Source of the DNA: a bacterium
GTDB lineage: Bacteria; Cyanobacteriota; Vampirovibrionia; Gastranaerophilales; Gastranaerophilaceae
Assembly: GCA_017559905.1 (NCBI GenBank)
Contig: JAFYQF010000015.1
Span: 171,731 to 235,730, forward strand
Direction of reading: 5' to 3'
Length of the DNA stretch: 64,000 nucleotides
Every line of letters begins with the position of its first letter. The stretch's first letter is position 1. The notes under the pieces are model-generated. The model was not told where the DNA came from, searched no databases, and worked only from the letters and a program-made list of their open reading frames with translations. A program made the translations under genes and the position numbers. Positions 50,904-59,133 of the stretch are shown here, piece after piece.

Positions 50904-52025
50904 ATGGAAAAGAAAAATATATTAGTGGTTTTCGGCACAAGACCCGAAGTTATTAAATTAGCGCCGGTTATTTTGGAACTTAAAAAGTGTCCAGATAGAT
51001 TTAATGTTATTGTATGCAATACAGAACAACAAAAGGAATTGTCTAATCAGACACTTTCTTATTTTGGCTTAAAAGCTGATATTAATTTAGACTGCATGAA
51101 GCCTAATCAATCATTGTTAGAAATTCAAACAAGAATTTTAACGGCTTTGAATACCGTCTTTTTAAGTAATAAGATTGATGCCACAATTGTTCAAGGTGAC
51201 ACAATGACTGTGCTTTGTGGAGCTCTAGCTAGTTTTTATAACAAAATACCAGTGTTTCACGTAGAGGCTGGCTTGCGTTCTTATGATATTTATGAACCGT
51301 TCCCAGAAGAAGTTATGCGTCAGATGACCTCTCGTGTTACGGAATTAAACTTTGCTCCTACCGAAAAAAACAGGCAAGCACTACTTAAAGAAGATATAAA
51401 AGATGAAAAAATACATGTTGTAGGGAATACAGTTATAGATGCTTTATTCTGCCTTTCAGAAGCTACATTAAGCAAAGCTAATGACTTTTTTGCTAGCAAA
51501 GGTATATCTATAAACGATAAATTAGTTCTTATTACAGCGCATAGACGTGAAAATCATGGTGAAAGGATTGACAGAATTATATCTGCTATTGAACATCTTG
51601 CAAATAAATATTCGGATCATACATTTGTGATTCCTGTACATCCAAACCCAAATGTTAAAGATAAAATTCATTCTAAATTGAGTAAATATTCTAATATTAA
51701 TTTATTAGAACCGCTTGATTACCCTAATTTAGTTTATTTAATGAAAAATGCAAAACTAATTCTAACTGACTCAGGTGGAATTCAAGAAGAAGCTCCATCT
51801 TTTGGATGCCCAACTCTTGTAATGAGATATGAAACAGAGCGTCAAGAAGGTATCGATGCTGGAGTTTCAGTATTAGTTGGAGCAGATTACGATAAAATAA
51901 TTAGCGAAAGTGAAAAAGTTTTATCTAGCTCATTTGAACAAACTCGACTTAAAGCGGTAAATCCTTATGGTGATGGTACATCATCTATAAAAATAAAACA
52001 GATAATTGATAAATATTTTGAATAA
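50904..52025 (+). CDS. wecB: UDP-N-acetylglucosamine 2-epimerase (non-hydrolysing)
   Basis: A 373-residue GT-B-fold epimerase that makes UDP-ManNAc for envelope polysaccharides. It has FGTRPEVIKLAPVI, VQGDTMTVLCGALAS, HVEAGLRS, EEVMRQMTSR, TAHRRENHG and LTDSGGIQEEAPSFG, all family signatures including the catalytic Asp/Glu/His positions. The ATG at 50904 gives the normal N-terminus. A longer frame from a TTG at 50859 adds 15 unrelated residues. It stands alone and ends at a terminator. No wecC follows. Confidence 0.95.
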   Translation: MEKKNILVVFGTRPEVIKLAPVILELKKCPDRFNVIVCNTEQQKELSNQTLSYFGLKADINLDCMKPNQSLLEIQTRILTALNTVFLSNKIDATIVQGDTMTVLCGALASFYNKIPVFHVEAGLRSYDIYEPFPEEVMRQMTSRVTELNFAPTEKNRQALLKEDIKDEKIHVVGNTVIDALFCLSEATLSKANDFFASKGISINDKLVLITAHRRENHGERIDRIISAIEHLANKYSDHTFVIPVHPNPNVKDKIHSKLSKYSNINLLEPLDYPNLVYLMKNAKLILTDSGGIQEEAPSFGCPTLVMRYETERQEGIDAGVSVLVGADYDKIISESEKVLSSSFEQTRLKAVNPYGDGTSSIKIKQIIDKYFE

Positions 52026-52034
52026 TAAAAAAAG

Positions 52035-52061
52035 CCCTTATCGTTTTAGATAAGGGTTTTT
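52035..52061 (+). terminator. Rho-independent terminator after wecB
   Basis: An 8-bp stem CCCTTATC/GATAAGGG (52035-52042 with 52049-52056) followed by a T run. Confidence 0.85.
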
Positions 52062-52093
52062 CAAAAGGATTTAATCTATTGTATCATATTGAA

Positions 52094-52897
52094 TTATTTA
52101 ATATTTATAAAAGGAACAGAGCTTCCCATCATATATTGAGGCATCTTGCCATCCCATTTTTGAACTGCTTCATACTCAACAAGAGCTTTGTTTTGAGTAA
52201 GTGCATTTGCTCTGATTCTCATTGATTTAGCTTCTGCTTCAGCAGAAATTAATTTTTGTTTAGCTTCTTCTTCGATTTGAACAGTTTTGTTTTTAGCTTT
52301 AAGTGCATCTTGTTCTGCAGTTACTTTGCTTTCAATAGCACGCTCAAATACTTCAGAATAATTAATATCAATTATTTGGAAACCTTTAACGTCAATGTAG
52401 CGAGGAGCTAATTGTTCTACCATTTTGAATAGAATGTCTTTAGTTGCAGATTCACGGTTTGCGATTAAATCTTGTGCATTCCATTTCCCAATGATGTCTT
52501 TTATTGTACCTTCAGCTACTGGAATAATAATCTTATCAACGTAATCCATACCAACTTCGTTAAGCATTTTATGAGCGTTTGTAGGTTGCAAGTTATAAGT
52601 AATTACGTAAGTAATTTTAGCTTGTTGGATGTCCTTTGTATAAACTTCAGTAGGGATGCTTTTCTTTTGAATTTTTACATCCATATTATGAATTCTAGAG
52701 ATAAAAGGCATTACAAAGTGTACCCCCTCTGATAAGCTTTGTGGAGAAACTTTACCTAAAGTTACTTTAACACCACGTTGACCAACCCCAACAATTGCGA
52801 TGGGATTGAATGTTGCAAAAAATATAATTACTAATAATAGTATTATCAATGGAAGTGCTAATTTTTCTTTTCCTGTACCTGTTGCTTTGGGTGCCAT
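52094..52897 (-). CDS. SPFH/prohibitin-family membrane protein
   Basis: A 267-residue protein with an N-terminal membrane helix (about 13-33) and an SPFH domain (about 38-220) of prohibitin/HflC type: GQRGVKVTLGKVSPQSLSEGVHF, SIPTEVYTKDIQ and a coiled-coil heptad region rich in Ala/Glu/Lys (EEEAKQKLISAEAEA). Such proteins assemble into rings that scaffold membrane proteases or microdomains. It is the last of three co-directional genes (with 52913-53104 and 53149-53796), all membrane proteins. Confidence 0.88.
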   Translation of the reverse strand: MAPKATGTGKEKLALPLIILLLVIIFFATFNPIAIVGVGQRGVKVTLGKVSPQSLSEGVHFVMPFISRIHNMDVKIQKKSIPTEVYTKDIQQAKITYVITYNLQPTNAHKMLNEVGMDYVDKIIIPVAEGTIKDIIGKWNAQDLIANRESATKDILFKMVEQLAPRYIDVKGFQIIDINYSEVFERAIESKVTAEQDALKAKNKTVQIEEEAKQKLISAEAEAKSMRIRANALTQNKALVEYEAVQKWDGKMPQYMMGSSVPFINIK

Positions 52898-52912
52898 AAA
52901 CTTACCTTCTTT

Positions 52913-53104
52913 CTATCCTAAACTTAATAACGACATAACAATATAACAAACAACTATGAGCAAGATTAAAACTCCAAATCCGCTAGCTATTTGCTTTCCG
53001 TATTTTTCATAAACGTTAACATTACAAATATAACCAACAATTACCATAACTAAATTTATGATTACAATAATTGCTAATAATAGTAATAAAACCCTAATTG
53101 CCAC
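52913..53104 (-). CDS. Small two-helix membrane protein
   Basis: A 63-residue protein with two hydrophobic helices (about 3-25 and 42-62) and a short loop NVNVYEKYGKQ. The start is GTG with GAGAGG upstream. It lies between the AMIN-like and SPFH genes with short gaps, so it belongs to the same transcript. Function unknown. A role as a small partner of the SPFH protein is possible but not shown. Confidence 0.6.
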   Translation of the reverse strand: MAIRVLLLLLAIIVIINLVMVIVGYICNVNVYEKYGKQIASGFGVLILLIVVCYIVMSLLSLG

Positions 53105-53148
53105 TTTAACCTCTCTTTTACTGATAAATATTTTGCATTTTCAAATTA

Positions 53149-53796
53149 TTAAGACATTTTTTGTAAGCTTCTTATTGTATCAGCACGTCTTACAGGAGCA
53201 CTCATATTTCTAGCAGCTCTATACTGTCTTAATCTAGAATCAATTTTAGCTGATGTCATAATGTTAGACTTCATTTCTTTATAAAGCTTGATTTCACGTT
53301 CAGTCAAATCTTTTTGTAAAGAAACTCTTTCATCTTTTGCAACTGATTTTTTGAAACTGCCAGCTAGTACTAACATAAATACAAAAGCTGCAACTGTCCA
53401 TCCAGCTTGTTTTTTAGAAACACCGTCCCCTACTACAACCGGTGGTGCTGCAGGTGTTTCAAAGATTATATCAGCCTTTTCAATTCCTTCAGCTTGTATG
53501 TAAACTTTTACCTCGTTGTTGCCATAATTTTCTACAACAACATTATTTACATTCTTGGCATTAACATATCTTGTATCAAGGTTAGTTGACGATGTGATAT
53601 TTTTAAGGTCAATCAGAAGCGCCCCATCAGCCTGAACGATTTTCTTGGCTTGAGTTACCTTATCAGCTCTTAAAATAACGTTGTAACCGCTGTCAGTGCC
53701 CTCTAACACAATTGAATTTAAGTTATTATCGGCTGCATATACGCTAGAAGTTAATAACATTACTGCAAAAATTAAATTTAATAATATCTTTCTCAT
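53149..53796 (-). CDS. AMIN-like periplasmic domain protein with membrane anchor
   Basis: A protein of about 215 residues with a signal peptide (about 1-21, ending VYAAD) and a domain (about 25-115) resembling AMIN (NLNSIVLEGTDSGYNVILRAD, ALLIDLKNI), the peptidoglycan-associated domain of AmiC and PilQ. A membrane helix (about 135-152) and a basic cytoplasmic C-terminus follow. The ATG at 53796 is preferred because GAGGT stands just before it. Seven extra codons upstream are possible. It heads a three-gene membrane-protein operon with the SPFH gene. Confidence 0.7.
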   Translation of the reverse strand: MRKILLNLIFAVMLLTSSVYAADNNLNSIVLEGTDSGYNVILRADKVTQAKKIVQADGALLIDLKNITSSTNLDTRYVNAKNVNNVVVENYGNNEVKVYIQAEGIEKADIIFETPAAPPVVVGDGVSKKQAGWTVAAFVFMLVLAGSFKKSVAKDERVSLQKDLTEREIKLYKEMKSNIMTSAKIDSRLRQYRAARNMSAPVRRADTIRSLQKMS

Positions 53797-54010
53797 ATTA
53801 CCTCGATATTTACCCAAACTGGTTTTACACTATAAGGTTAAACTTTTTTTATTAAAAGGGCATCAATCAGGCGGTTTGTATTAATCAATCTTTGGATTGA
53901 GTTTTTTGTATTTATTTTGTGTAAACAAATGTTACAAAAAAATACCATGCTGAAATTGAAGAAAATCAAATTTGTTTATATAAGTACCACGAGGCTATAA
54001 GGAGTATAAA

Positions 54011-54385
54011 ATGAGTACAAACATTTTTGCACGCACTTCACAACAAACTTCAACACAAGCTGTACAAAACAAAAAGAATGAGACTGCTGAAACTGCAGGT
54101 TCACTAGCAATGACAACAGAACCAAGCTTGTTGGCTATGAATTCATACGACACAGTTCAATTTAACAGTCCTTATTCACTAAATATAGATTTTTCAAACT
54201 ATGCAAATATGGATTATTCAACAGGTGACAACTCATCAGGTTTCTTGGGTGGGTTTGCAAACGCTGTAGCTGTAATTGGAACAGATTGTTCAGGCTTTAG
54301 TGCCGGTGGAGTATCTGCAGGATTCTCTTGCGGAGCAAGTTCAGGTTCTTGCGGTGGCGGTGGCGGTTTCACCTCATTTGTATAA
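54011..54385 (+). CDS. Small protein with Gly/Ser/Cys-rich tail
   Basis: A 124-residue protein that I do not recognise. The N-terminal half is polar with Thr/Gln/Ser (ARTSQQTSTQAVQ). The C-terminal ~40 residues are Gly/Ser/Cys-rich with three cysteines and end CGGGGGFTSFV. There is no signal peptide. The ribosome binding site AAGGAG is excellent and a terminator follows, so it is a well-defined monocistronic gene. The leader-like first part and Cys/Ser/Gly-rich core resemble a RiPP precursor, but no maturation enzyme is adjacent and it may equally be a structural protein. Confidence 0.7.
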   Translation: MSTNIFARTSQQTSTQAVQNKKNETAETAGSLAMTTEPSLLAMNSYDTVQFNSPYSLNIDFSNYANMDYSTGDNSSGFLGGFANAVAVIGTDCSGFSAGGVSAGFSCGASSGSCGGGGGFTSFV

Positions 54386-54418
54386 AAAGATTTAAGAAGA
54401 AAATAAAGAAAATAATTT

Positions 54419-54447
54419 AAGACGACGATTTCAAGTCGTCTTTTTTA
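54419..54447 (+). terminator. Rho-independent terminator
   Basis: An 8-bp stem AAGACGAC/GTCGTCTT (54419-54426 with 54435-54442) followed by T residues, after the Gly/Cys-rich gene and before the GIY-YIG gene. Confidence 0.88.
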
Positions 54448-54463
54448 TTGTTTAATAAATATT

Positions 54464-54715
54464 ATGGAAAAGAAGCATTTTGTATACATATTAGAAACCG
54501 AACATAATATGCTTTATTGTGGTTACACAGACGATGTAGAAAGGCGTTTTCAAGCACATTTGAATGGAACTGGCGCTAAATTTACTCGTGCTCATAAACC
54601 AATAAAAATCCTATATACAAAAGAATTTGAAACAAAATCTGGTGCACTAAAAGAAGAATATCGTATAAAAAAGCTTACAAAAGCTGAAAAATTAAAACTT
54701 ATTAATCCTCAATAG
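54464..54715 (+). CDS. GIY-YIG nuclease-domain protein (UPF0213 type)
   Basis: An 83-residue protein consisting of a single GIY-YIG-like domain: VYILETEHNMLYCGYTDDVERRFQ, with the Arg of the helix and the Glu in LKEEYRIKKL. This is the small UPF0213/YhbQ group, for which nuclease activity is suspected but physiological role is unclear. No conventional ribosome binding site stands directly before the ATG. Its 3' end overlaps the convergent secreted-protein gene by 14 bases. Confidence 0.85.
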   Translation: MEKKHFVYILETEHNMLYCGYTDDVERRFQAHLNGTGAKFTRAHKPIKILYTKEFETKSGALKEEYRIKKLTKAEKLKLINPQ

Positions 54716-56108
54716 TTGGAATAGATGTACTTACACCTTGTTCTCTTATTTTTTTAATAAGATTTTTGGTTTCTCTTTCTTCTTGTTTTTGTGCTTCTTT
54801 CATTTCTTTAAGTTCTCGACGAAGATCATGAACTTCTTCCCAATCTTCTTTTATTTGAATTAAATCATTTTCAGTTGTTGTACCCTCAACTTTTTCCTTT
54901 AATTCTTCTAAATCTTTAATATCCTGTTTATAGTTATTTTCAAGTTCTTTAATTTCAGATTTATAATCATCTTTTAATTTTTTAAGTTCTTCTTTTTCTT
55001 TTTTACGTTTAGCTTTTTTATCAAGCTTTGCCTCTCGTTCAAGTTGTTTTTGTTCAATATCAGTTATCATTTTAGGAACAACGCCAGATTGAACCATCTT
55101 AAAACCATTCATACTAACTTGCACATTTTGTGGAGTAAGTGATATTAGTTTTGATCTTTCACCTCTAATATCAATGCTCCAGTTGCCTAAAAAAATAGGA
55201 GTTCCACCAGTATATGCATATGATGCCACAACAATTCTATCGGGTTCAGTTATATCAAACCCTAAAGGATAAATATCCCAGCGATAATCATTCAATTTTA
55301 AATCACGATAAGCAGTCCAATAATAAACAATAGCATCACGTAATTCTAATAATTTATACGATGTTTTTGTATCAAAATCATAGATAATAGCATGAGTCTG
55401 CCAGATACCATCATCCTTGCTGCCAATTTTTTCTTTGATTAAAAGCTTTCTGCCATCAGCAGAAAAATCAACTGGAGTTAAAGTTCTAAAAGCACCAAAA
55501 TTATCTAATGATTTTTCAGTTGACAAAATTGGGTCAGGGTCCCTATGCATTGTGTTTGCTTTTTGAATTCTAGCAACAAGATTCCCTTTTGTATCAAGTG
55601 GGATTACAAACAAGTCACACGCAACAACACCATTTTTAGGATAATGATAAACTGAAGGATAAACCAAAATACTATAATCAGGTGCAATTATCCCTTGAGC
55701 ATTCTGCTGTCTTCTAAATCTAAAATTACGACCTAATGAAATTTCTGGGCTTCCAGGCGGATTGTTATACCTAACAATTTCATAAGTAGGTTCAGGTACA
55801 AATTGCATTTCATAAGGTTTGTCAGGTTTTGGTATTGGAATTTCTTCTAACCGTTTATCTTTTGGCATAGAAATCATTTCATACTCATCCACAGTCATAT
55901 AACCTGTCGGATCTCTATCCAATTTTTTCTTAATATAACGGTCTTTTGCTTCTTCTTTTCGTATTTTAAGCAAATATTCTGCTTCTTTTTGGTCTTGATT
56001 TTTGAAAGAATTCCAAGGCAACTTATCTTTTACATCTGAAAGAGTTACAGCAGATGCAGAAAGTGTAGAAAACAACATTGCACCTATAAGAAGCGTTGCA
56101 CGAAACAT
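54702..56108 (-). CDS. Secreted protein with long C-terminal coiled coil
   Basis: A 468-residue protein with a clear signal peptide (about 1-20, ending SASA-V). A Pro-rich basic region precedes a central domain (about 110-330) with beta-propeller or WD40-like strand repeats (DYSILVYPSVYHYP, PVDFSADGRKLLIKE, DITEPDRIVVASYAYTGG). A highly charged coiled coil follows from about 345 to 455. I do not recognise the family. It is the last gene of a five-gene run that begins with the FlhA-like gene at 60857 and starts one base after the LuxR-type regulator stop, so it is part of that operon. Confidence 0.75.
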   Translation of the reverse strand: MFRATLLIGAMLFSTLSASAVTLSDVKDKLPWNSFKNQDQKEAEYLLKIRKEEAKDRYIKKKLDRDPTGYMTVDEYEMISMPKDKRLEEIPIPKPDKPYEMQFVPEPTYEIVRYNNPPGSPEISLGRNFRFRRQQNAQGIIAPDYSILVYPSVYHYPKNGVVACDLFVIPLDTKGNLVARIQKANTMHRDPDPILSTEKSLDNFGAFRTLTPVDFSADGRKLLIKEKIGSKDDGIWQTHAIIYDFDTKTSYKLLELRDAIVYYWTAYRDLKLNDYRWDIYPLGFDITEPDRIVVASYAYTGGTPIFLGNWSIDIRGERSKLISLTPQNVQVSMNGFKMVQSGVVPKMITDIEQKQLEREAKLDKKAKRKKEKEELKKLKDDYKSEIKELENNYKQDIKDLEELKEKVEGTTTENDLIQIKEDWEEVHDLRRELKEMKEAQKQEERETKNLIKKIREQGVSTSIPTIED

Positions 56109-56109
56109 C

Positions 56110-56775
56110 TTAAACCAAACCTTCTTTCATAGCCATAGAAATAGCTTTTGAACGTGAATTTACATACAATTTCTGTAAAATACTATGAACGTGAGTTTTT
56201 GTAGTAGAAATTGTAATAACTAATTTATCAGCTATTTGTGGGTTTGTAAGACCATCTACAATTAACGCTAAAACTTCCATTTCACGTTCTGTTAAACCAT
56301 AAAGATTTTTACCTAGTTTATAATTAATTTCTCCACGACGTTCTGTTGAAGAAGAAGTTTTGTTGATGTTAGTCAACACTACCTTTGCAATCGCAGGGTC
56401 AAGCCAAGCTGCACCTTCACTTACTGCCAAAACAGCGGACACAGTTTGTTCTGAAGTTGCACCTTTGGTAATATAACCATCAGCACCAGCTTTGAAAGAA
56501 TCAAATATATCTTCTTCTTCTTCTCTTGAAGTGTACATCAAAACCTTAATATGTGGATTAGATGACTTAATTTTGCGTGTTGCTTCAATGCCGTCGATTG
56601 TAGGTAGTCCAATATCCATAATTACAACATCAGGTTCAATCGCTAACGCCTTATCTACGCCGTCTTGTCCATCAGCAGACATATCAACTATTTCAATATT
56701 AGGGTTTTTGCTCAAGATAACGGATAAACCCATTCTTGCCATATCGTGATCTTCAACTATTAGTACCCTAACCAT
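56110..56775 (-). CDS. NarL/FixJ-type response regulator
   Basis: A 221-residue two-domain response regulator. The receiver domain has the acidic pair ED (8-9), phospho-acceptor Asp54 in VIMDIGLP, Thr in YTSRE and Lys in ITKG. The LuxR-type helix-turn-helix (about 157-215) has LTEREMEVLALIVDGLTNPQIA and STTKTHVHSILQKL. It overlaps the upstream hybrid kinase gene by eight bases, so the kinase is its likely phosphodonor. It is expected to control transcription, probably including its own operon, but no operator was identified. Confidence 0.93.
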   Translation of the reverse strand: MVRVLIVEDHDMARMGLSVILSKNPNIEIVDMSADGQDGVDKALAIEPDVVIMDIGLPTIDGIEATRKIKSSNPHIKVLMYTSREEEEDIFDSFKAGADGYITKGATSEQTVSAVLAVSEGAAWLDPAIAKVVLTNINKTSSSTERRGEINYKLGKNLYGLTEREMEVLALIVDGLTNPQIADKLVITISTTKTHVHSILQKLYVNSRSKAISMAMKEGLV

Positions 56776-58354
56776 TTGTAACCTGTCTTTCTTCTTTATT
56801 CTTAACTACATCTGTCAACAAGAAAGTAAATTCACTACCTTCGTTTAATTTACTTTCAACCCAAATTTTTCCACCGTGAGCTTCAATAATTTGTCTTGAT
56901 AGGTATAAGCCTAAACCTGTTCCTGTTGAACGTTTTTTGCTTGTACCTTGAGAAAATCTCATAAATAAATGAGGGATATCTGCTTGTGGAATACCGTTTC
57001 CGTTATCTTCAACTGAAAATATTAAATCTCCAGCTTGAGATTTTAAAAGAACTTTTATTATGCCATCTTTGTTTGTGTAATTAACCGCATTCCCGCAGAG
57101 GTTTGTTATTACACGTTTCAATTCACCTTTGTCTGCGTGGATTTCTAATTTTTCATCAAAGTCACATTCGAAAGTTAAATTAATATTTTTCTTTTGAGCC
57201 AATGGTAACAATTCTTCAACACTTTGTTCTACCAAAGTTTTTGGTGCAAATACAGTTTTGCAAAGCTCAAGCTTACCACTGTCAAATCTATAAACTTCTA
57301 GTAAAGCGTTAACTAAACCTAACAAATCTTCATTACTTTGCAACATTGTTGATAGTAAAACAGCTTGTTTTTCTTCAAGCTCGCCCAAAGACCCATCTAA
57401 AAAGAATTTTAATGTTTGAATAGCAGCCAAAAGAGGTGTTCTCAAATCGTGAGTTAATGTTGCAATAAAATCATCTCTCAATCGTTCAATTTCTTTTTGT
57501 CTGCTCACATTACGAATTACACCTACATATTTTTCAGGCGTATCTTCATCATCAGCATAAATTGCCGCAAAGTTAATATCAACAGGAGTTTGATTTCCAC
57601 TTAATGAGTTTACAATTACACAATCTTTTAGCAAAACTTCTGAATTATCAGAATTAATACCAAACAAGCCATCATCACTAGATACCAAATCTATCTTACA
57701 GCCTCTTACTATTTGTAAGAAAGGCTTTCCTATCAACCCTGTGTCATTTAAACCAGTTAGGTTTTCGCAAGCTGGATTCACTTGCTCAATTCTTCCACTT
57801 CCATCAAGAATAATAATACCATCTGCACTATGATTAATTATGCCTGATAGTTTTTGATTAGCTTGCGACAAATCGTGAGTACGTTCTTGAACTAGTCTTT
57901 CCAAATCATTAGAATAAATTTCTAACTGTTTTTTCGCATCCTCTAATTCTGCAATTTTTTCTCTTAACTTTGATAACAAATGACTTCTCTCAATACCATT
58001 TTTAATGTTCATTAATAAATCATCGTTATCCCAAGGTTTTTCAATATATTTGTACAAACCGACTTCGTTGATAGCTTTTATAGCATTTTCTTTGTCTGCA
58101 TATCCAGTCAAAAGAATCATGCTTGTTTCAGGGTAAAGTCTTTTTGCTTCTCTCAAAAACTCTAGTCCATTCATTTCTGGCATCATAAAATCAGAAATAA
58201 TTAAATCCGGAGTTTGAGTTTTCATATATTCTAAAGCCTCAACTGGCGAATTAAAGAATTCACCACCCTTTATACCCTCGACCGTAAAAAGGGTTTTGAA
58301 GGCTAAAGTAACCATTTTTTCATCATCAACTACAATAATCTTACTGCTAATCAT
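56768..58354 (-). CDS. Receiver-PAS-histidine kinase hybrid protein
   Basis: A soluble signalling protein of 528 residues. A receiver domain (about 2-122, phospho-acceptor Asp55 in ISDFMMPEMNG) comes first, then a coiled coil, a PAS domain (about 170-290), and HisKA with THDLRTPL (His302). The HATPase domain has NAVNYTNKDG, VEDNGNGIP and GTGLGLYLS. An N-terminal receiver on a kinase without membrane helices is a layout common in cyanobacteria. It can accept and pass phosphate in a relay. I use the ATG at 58354. A GTG at 58390 would add 12 residues. It is coupled to the LuxR-type regulator downstream by an eight-base overlap. Confidence 0.92.
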   Translation of the reverse strand: MISSKIIVVDDEKMVTLAFKTLFTVEGIKGGEFFNSPVEALEYMKTQTPDLIISDFMMPEMNGLEFLREAKRLYPETSMILLTGYADKENAIKAINEVGLYKYIEKPWDNDDLLMNIKNGIERSHLLSKLREKIAELEDAKKQLEIYSNDLERLVQERTHDLSQANQKLSGIINHSADGIIILDGSGRIEQVNPACENLTGLNDTGLIGKPFLQIVRGCKIDLVSSDDGLFGINSDNSEVLLKDCVIVNSLSGNQTPVDINFAAIYADDEDTPEKYVGVIRNVSRQKEIERLRDDFIATLTHDLRTPLLAAIQTLKFFLDGSLGELEEKQAVLLSTMLQSNEDLLGLVNALLEVYRFDSGKLELCKTVFAPKTLVEQSVEELLPLAQKKNINLTFECDFDEKLEIHADKGELKRVITNLCGNAVNYTNKDGIIKVLLKSQAGDLIFSVEDNGNGIPQADIPHLFMRFSQGTSKKRSTGTGLGLYLSRQIIEAHGGKIWVESKLNEGSEFTFLLTDVVKNKEERQVTNG

Positions 58355-58416
58355 AATAATTATATGATAAATTATTTTTTTATTTAGCACAAATTAGTTA
58401 CAAATTCGCAATATAC

Positions 58417-59133
58417 TTAAGATTTTTTACCATTAATTAACTTGTCAGCTAAAGAAATAATTGAAACGACAAACAATATGCAAAAAGCTTTAAAGATAAA
58501 TATATCATATCCGTAAAAAACAAATGTATATACTCCCATTAGCAAAGAATATAGTGTAACAAAGAATTCAAATTCTTCGATAAAGCCCCAAAAAGCTCGT
58601 TTTTTCTTTTTACGTTCTTCAATAGCTTCTTGTTCAAGTTTTTCTGTACACATTTTATCAATGTTTGATATAAATAGTCCTCGTTCTGCAATCTTAGAAG
58701 ATATTTTTTTTGATTTTTTAAGTTCAAGCAAAGCTTTTTTATAAGTTTTTTGAACTAATGATTCTGTATTTGACAAAATTATAGACGTATCAACGCCCTT
58801 TTCTGTTGCTTCAGTTACATATTCATAAATTTCATATCCTATTTTTTGCAAAATACCTTGAAAAAATTCATCTGGGATTCCAGCTCTACATAAGTCTACG
58901 TATTTGTGGAATGTCCATTCTGCAATTATTTGAGAGATAACTTCACATGTTGCATCATCCCTGTAGCAATCATGTTCCCTTTTTACTAGGGCTTCTGCCG
59001 CGAGTAAAGTATTGGTGTGTAATGTCTCAACTAAATTCTCTTTATGTTCAGATGACAAATCATCAGGCACTAAATCCTTTGCTTGGTCAGCTAAATTTTG
59101 AGCAAATTCTTTTGGTGAAAAATCTCTAGACAT
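58417..59133 (-). CDS. Truncated paralogue of the FlhA-like protein's N-terminal half
   Basis: A 238-residue protein whose first ~150 residues are homologous to the N-terminal domain of the preceding gene: CEVISQIIAEWTFHK here, CEVITQSIAEWTFHK there, then matching IPDEF..ILQKIGYEIYEYV and ESLVQKTYKKAL blocks. Two membrane helices follow (about 185-206 and 210-229) and the protein stops where its neighbour continues into the FlhA domain. The domain itself is unrecognised. The gene starts on the last base of the FlhA-like gene's stop codon (TAATG), so the two proteins are made together and may form a membrane complex. Confidence 0.8.
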   Translation of the reverse strand: MSRDFSPKEFAQNLADQAKDLVPDDLSSEHKENLVETLHTNTLLAAEALVKREHDCYRDDATCEVISQIIAEWTFHKYVDLCRAGIPDEFFQGILQKIGYEIYEYVTEATEKGVDTSIILSNTESLVQKTYKKALLELKKSKKISSKIAERGLFISNIDKMCTEKLEQEAIEERKKKKRAFWGFIEEFEFFVTLYSLLMGVYTFVFYGYDIFIFKAFCILFVVSIISLADKLINGKKS

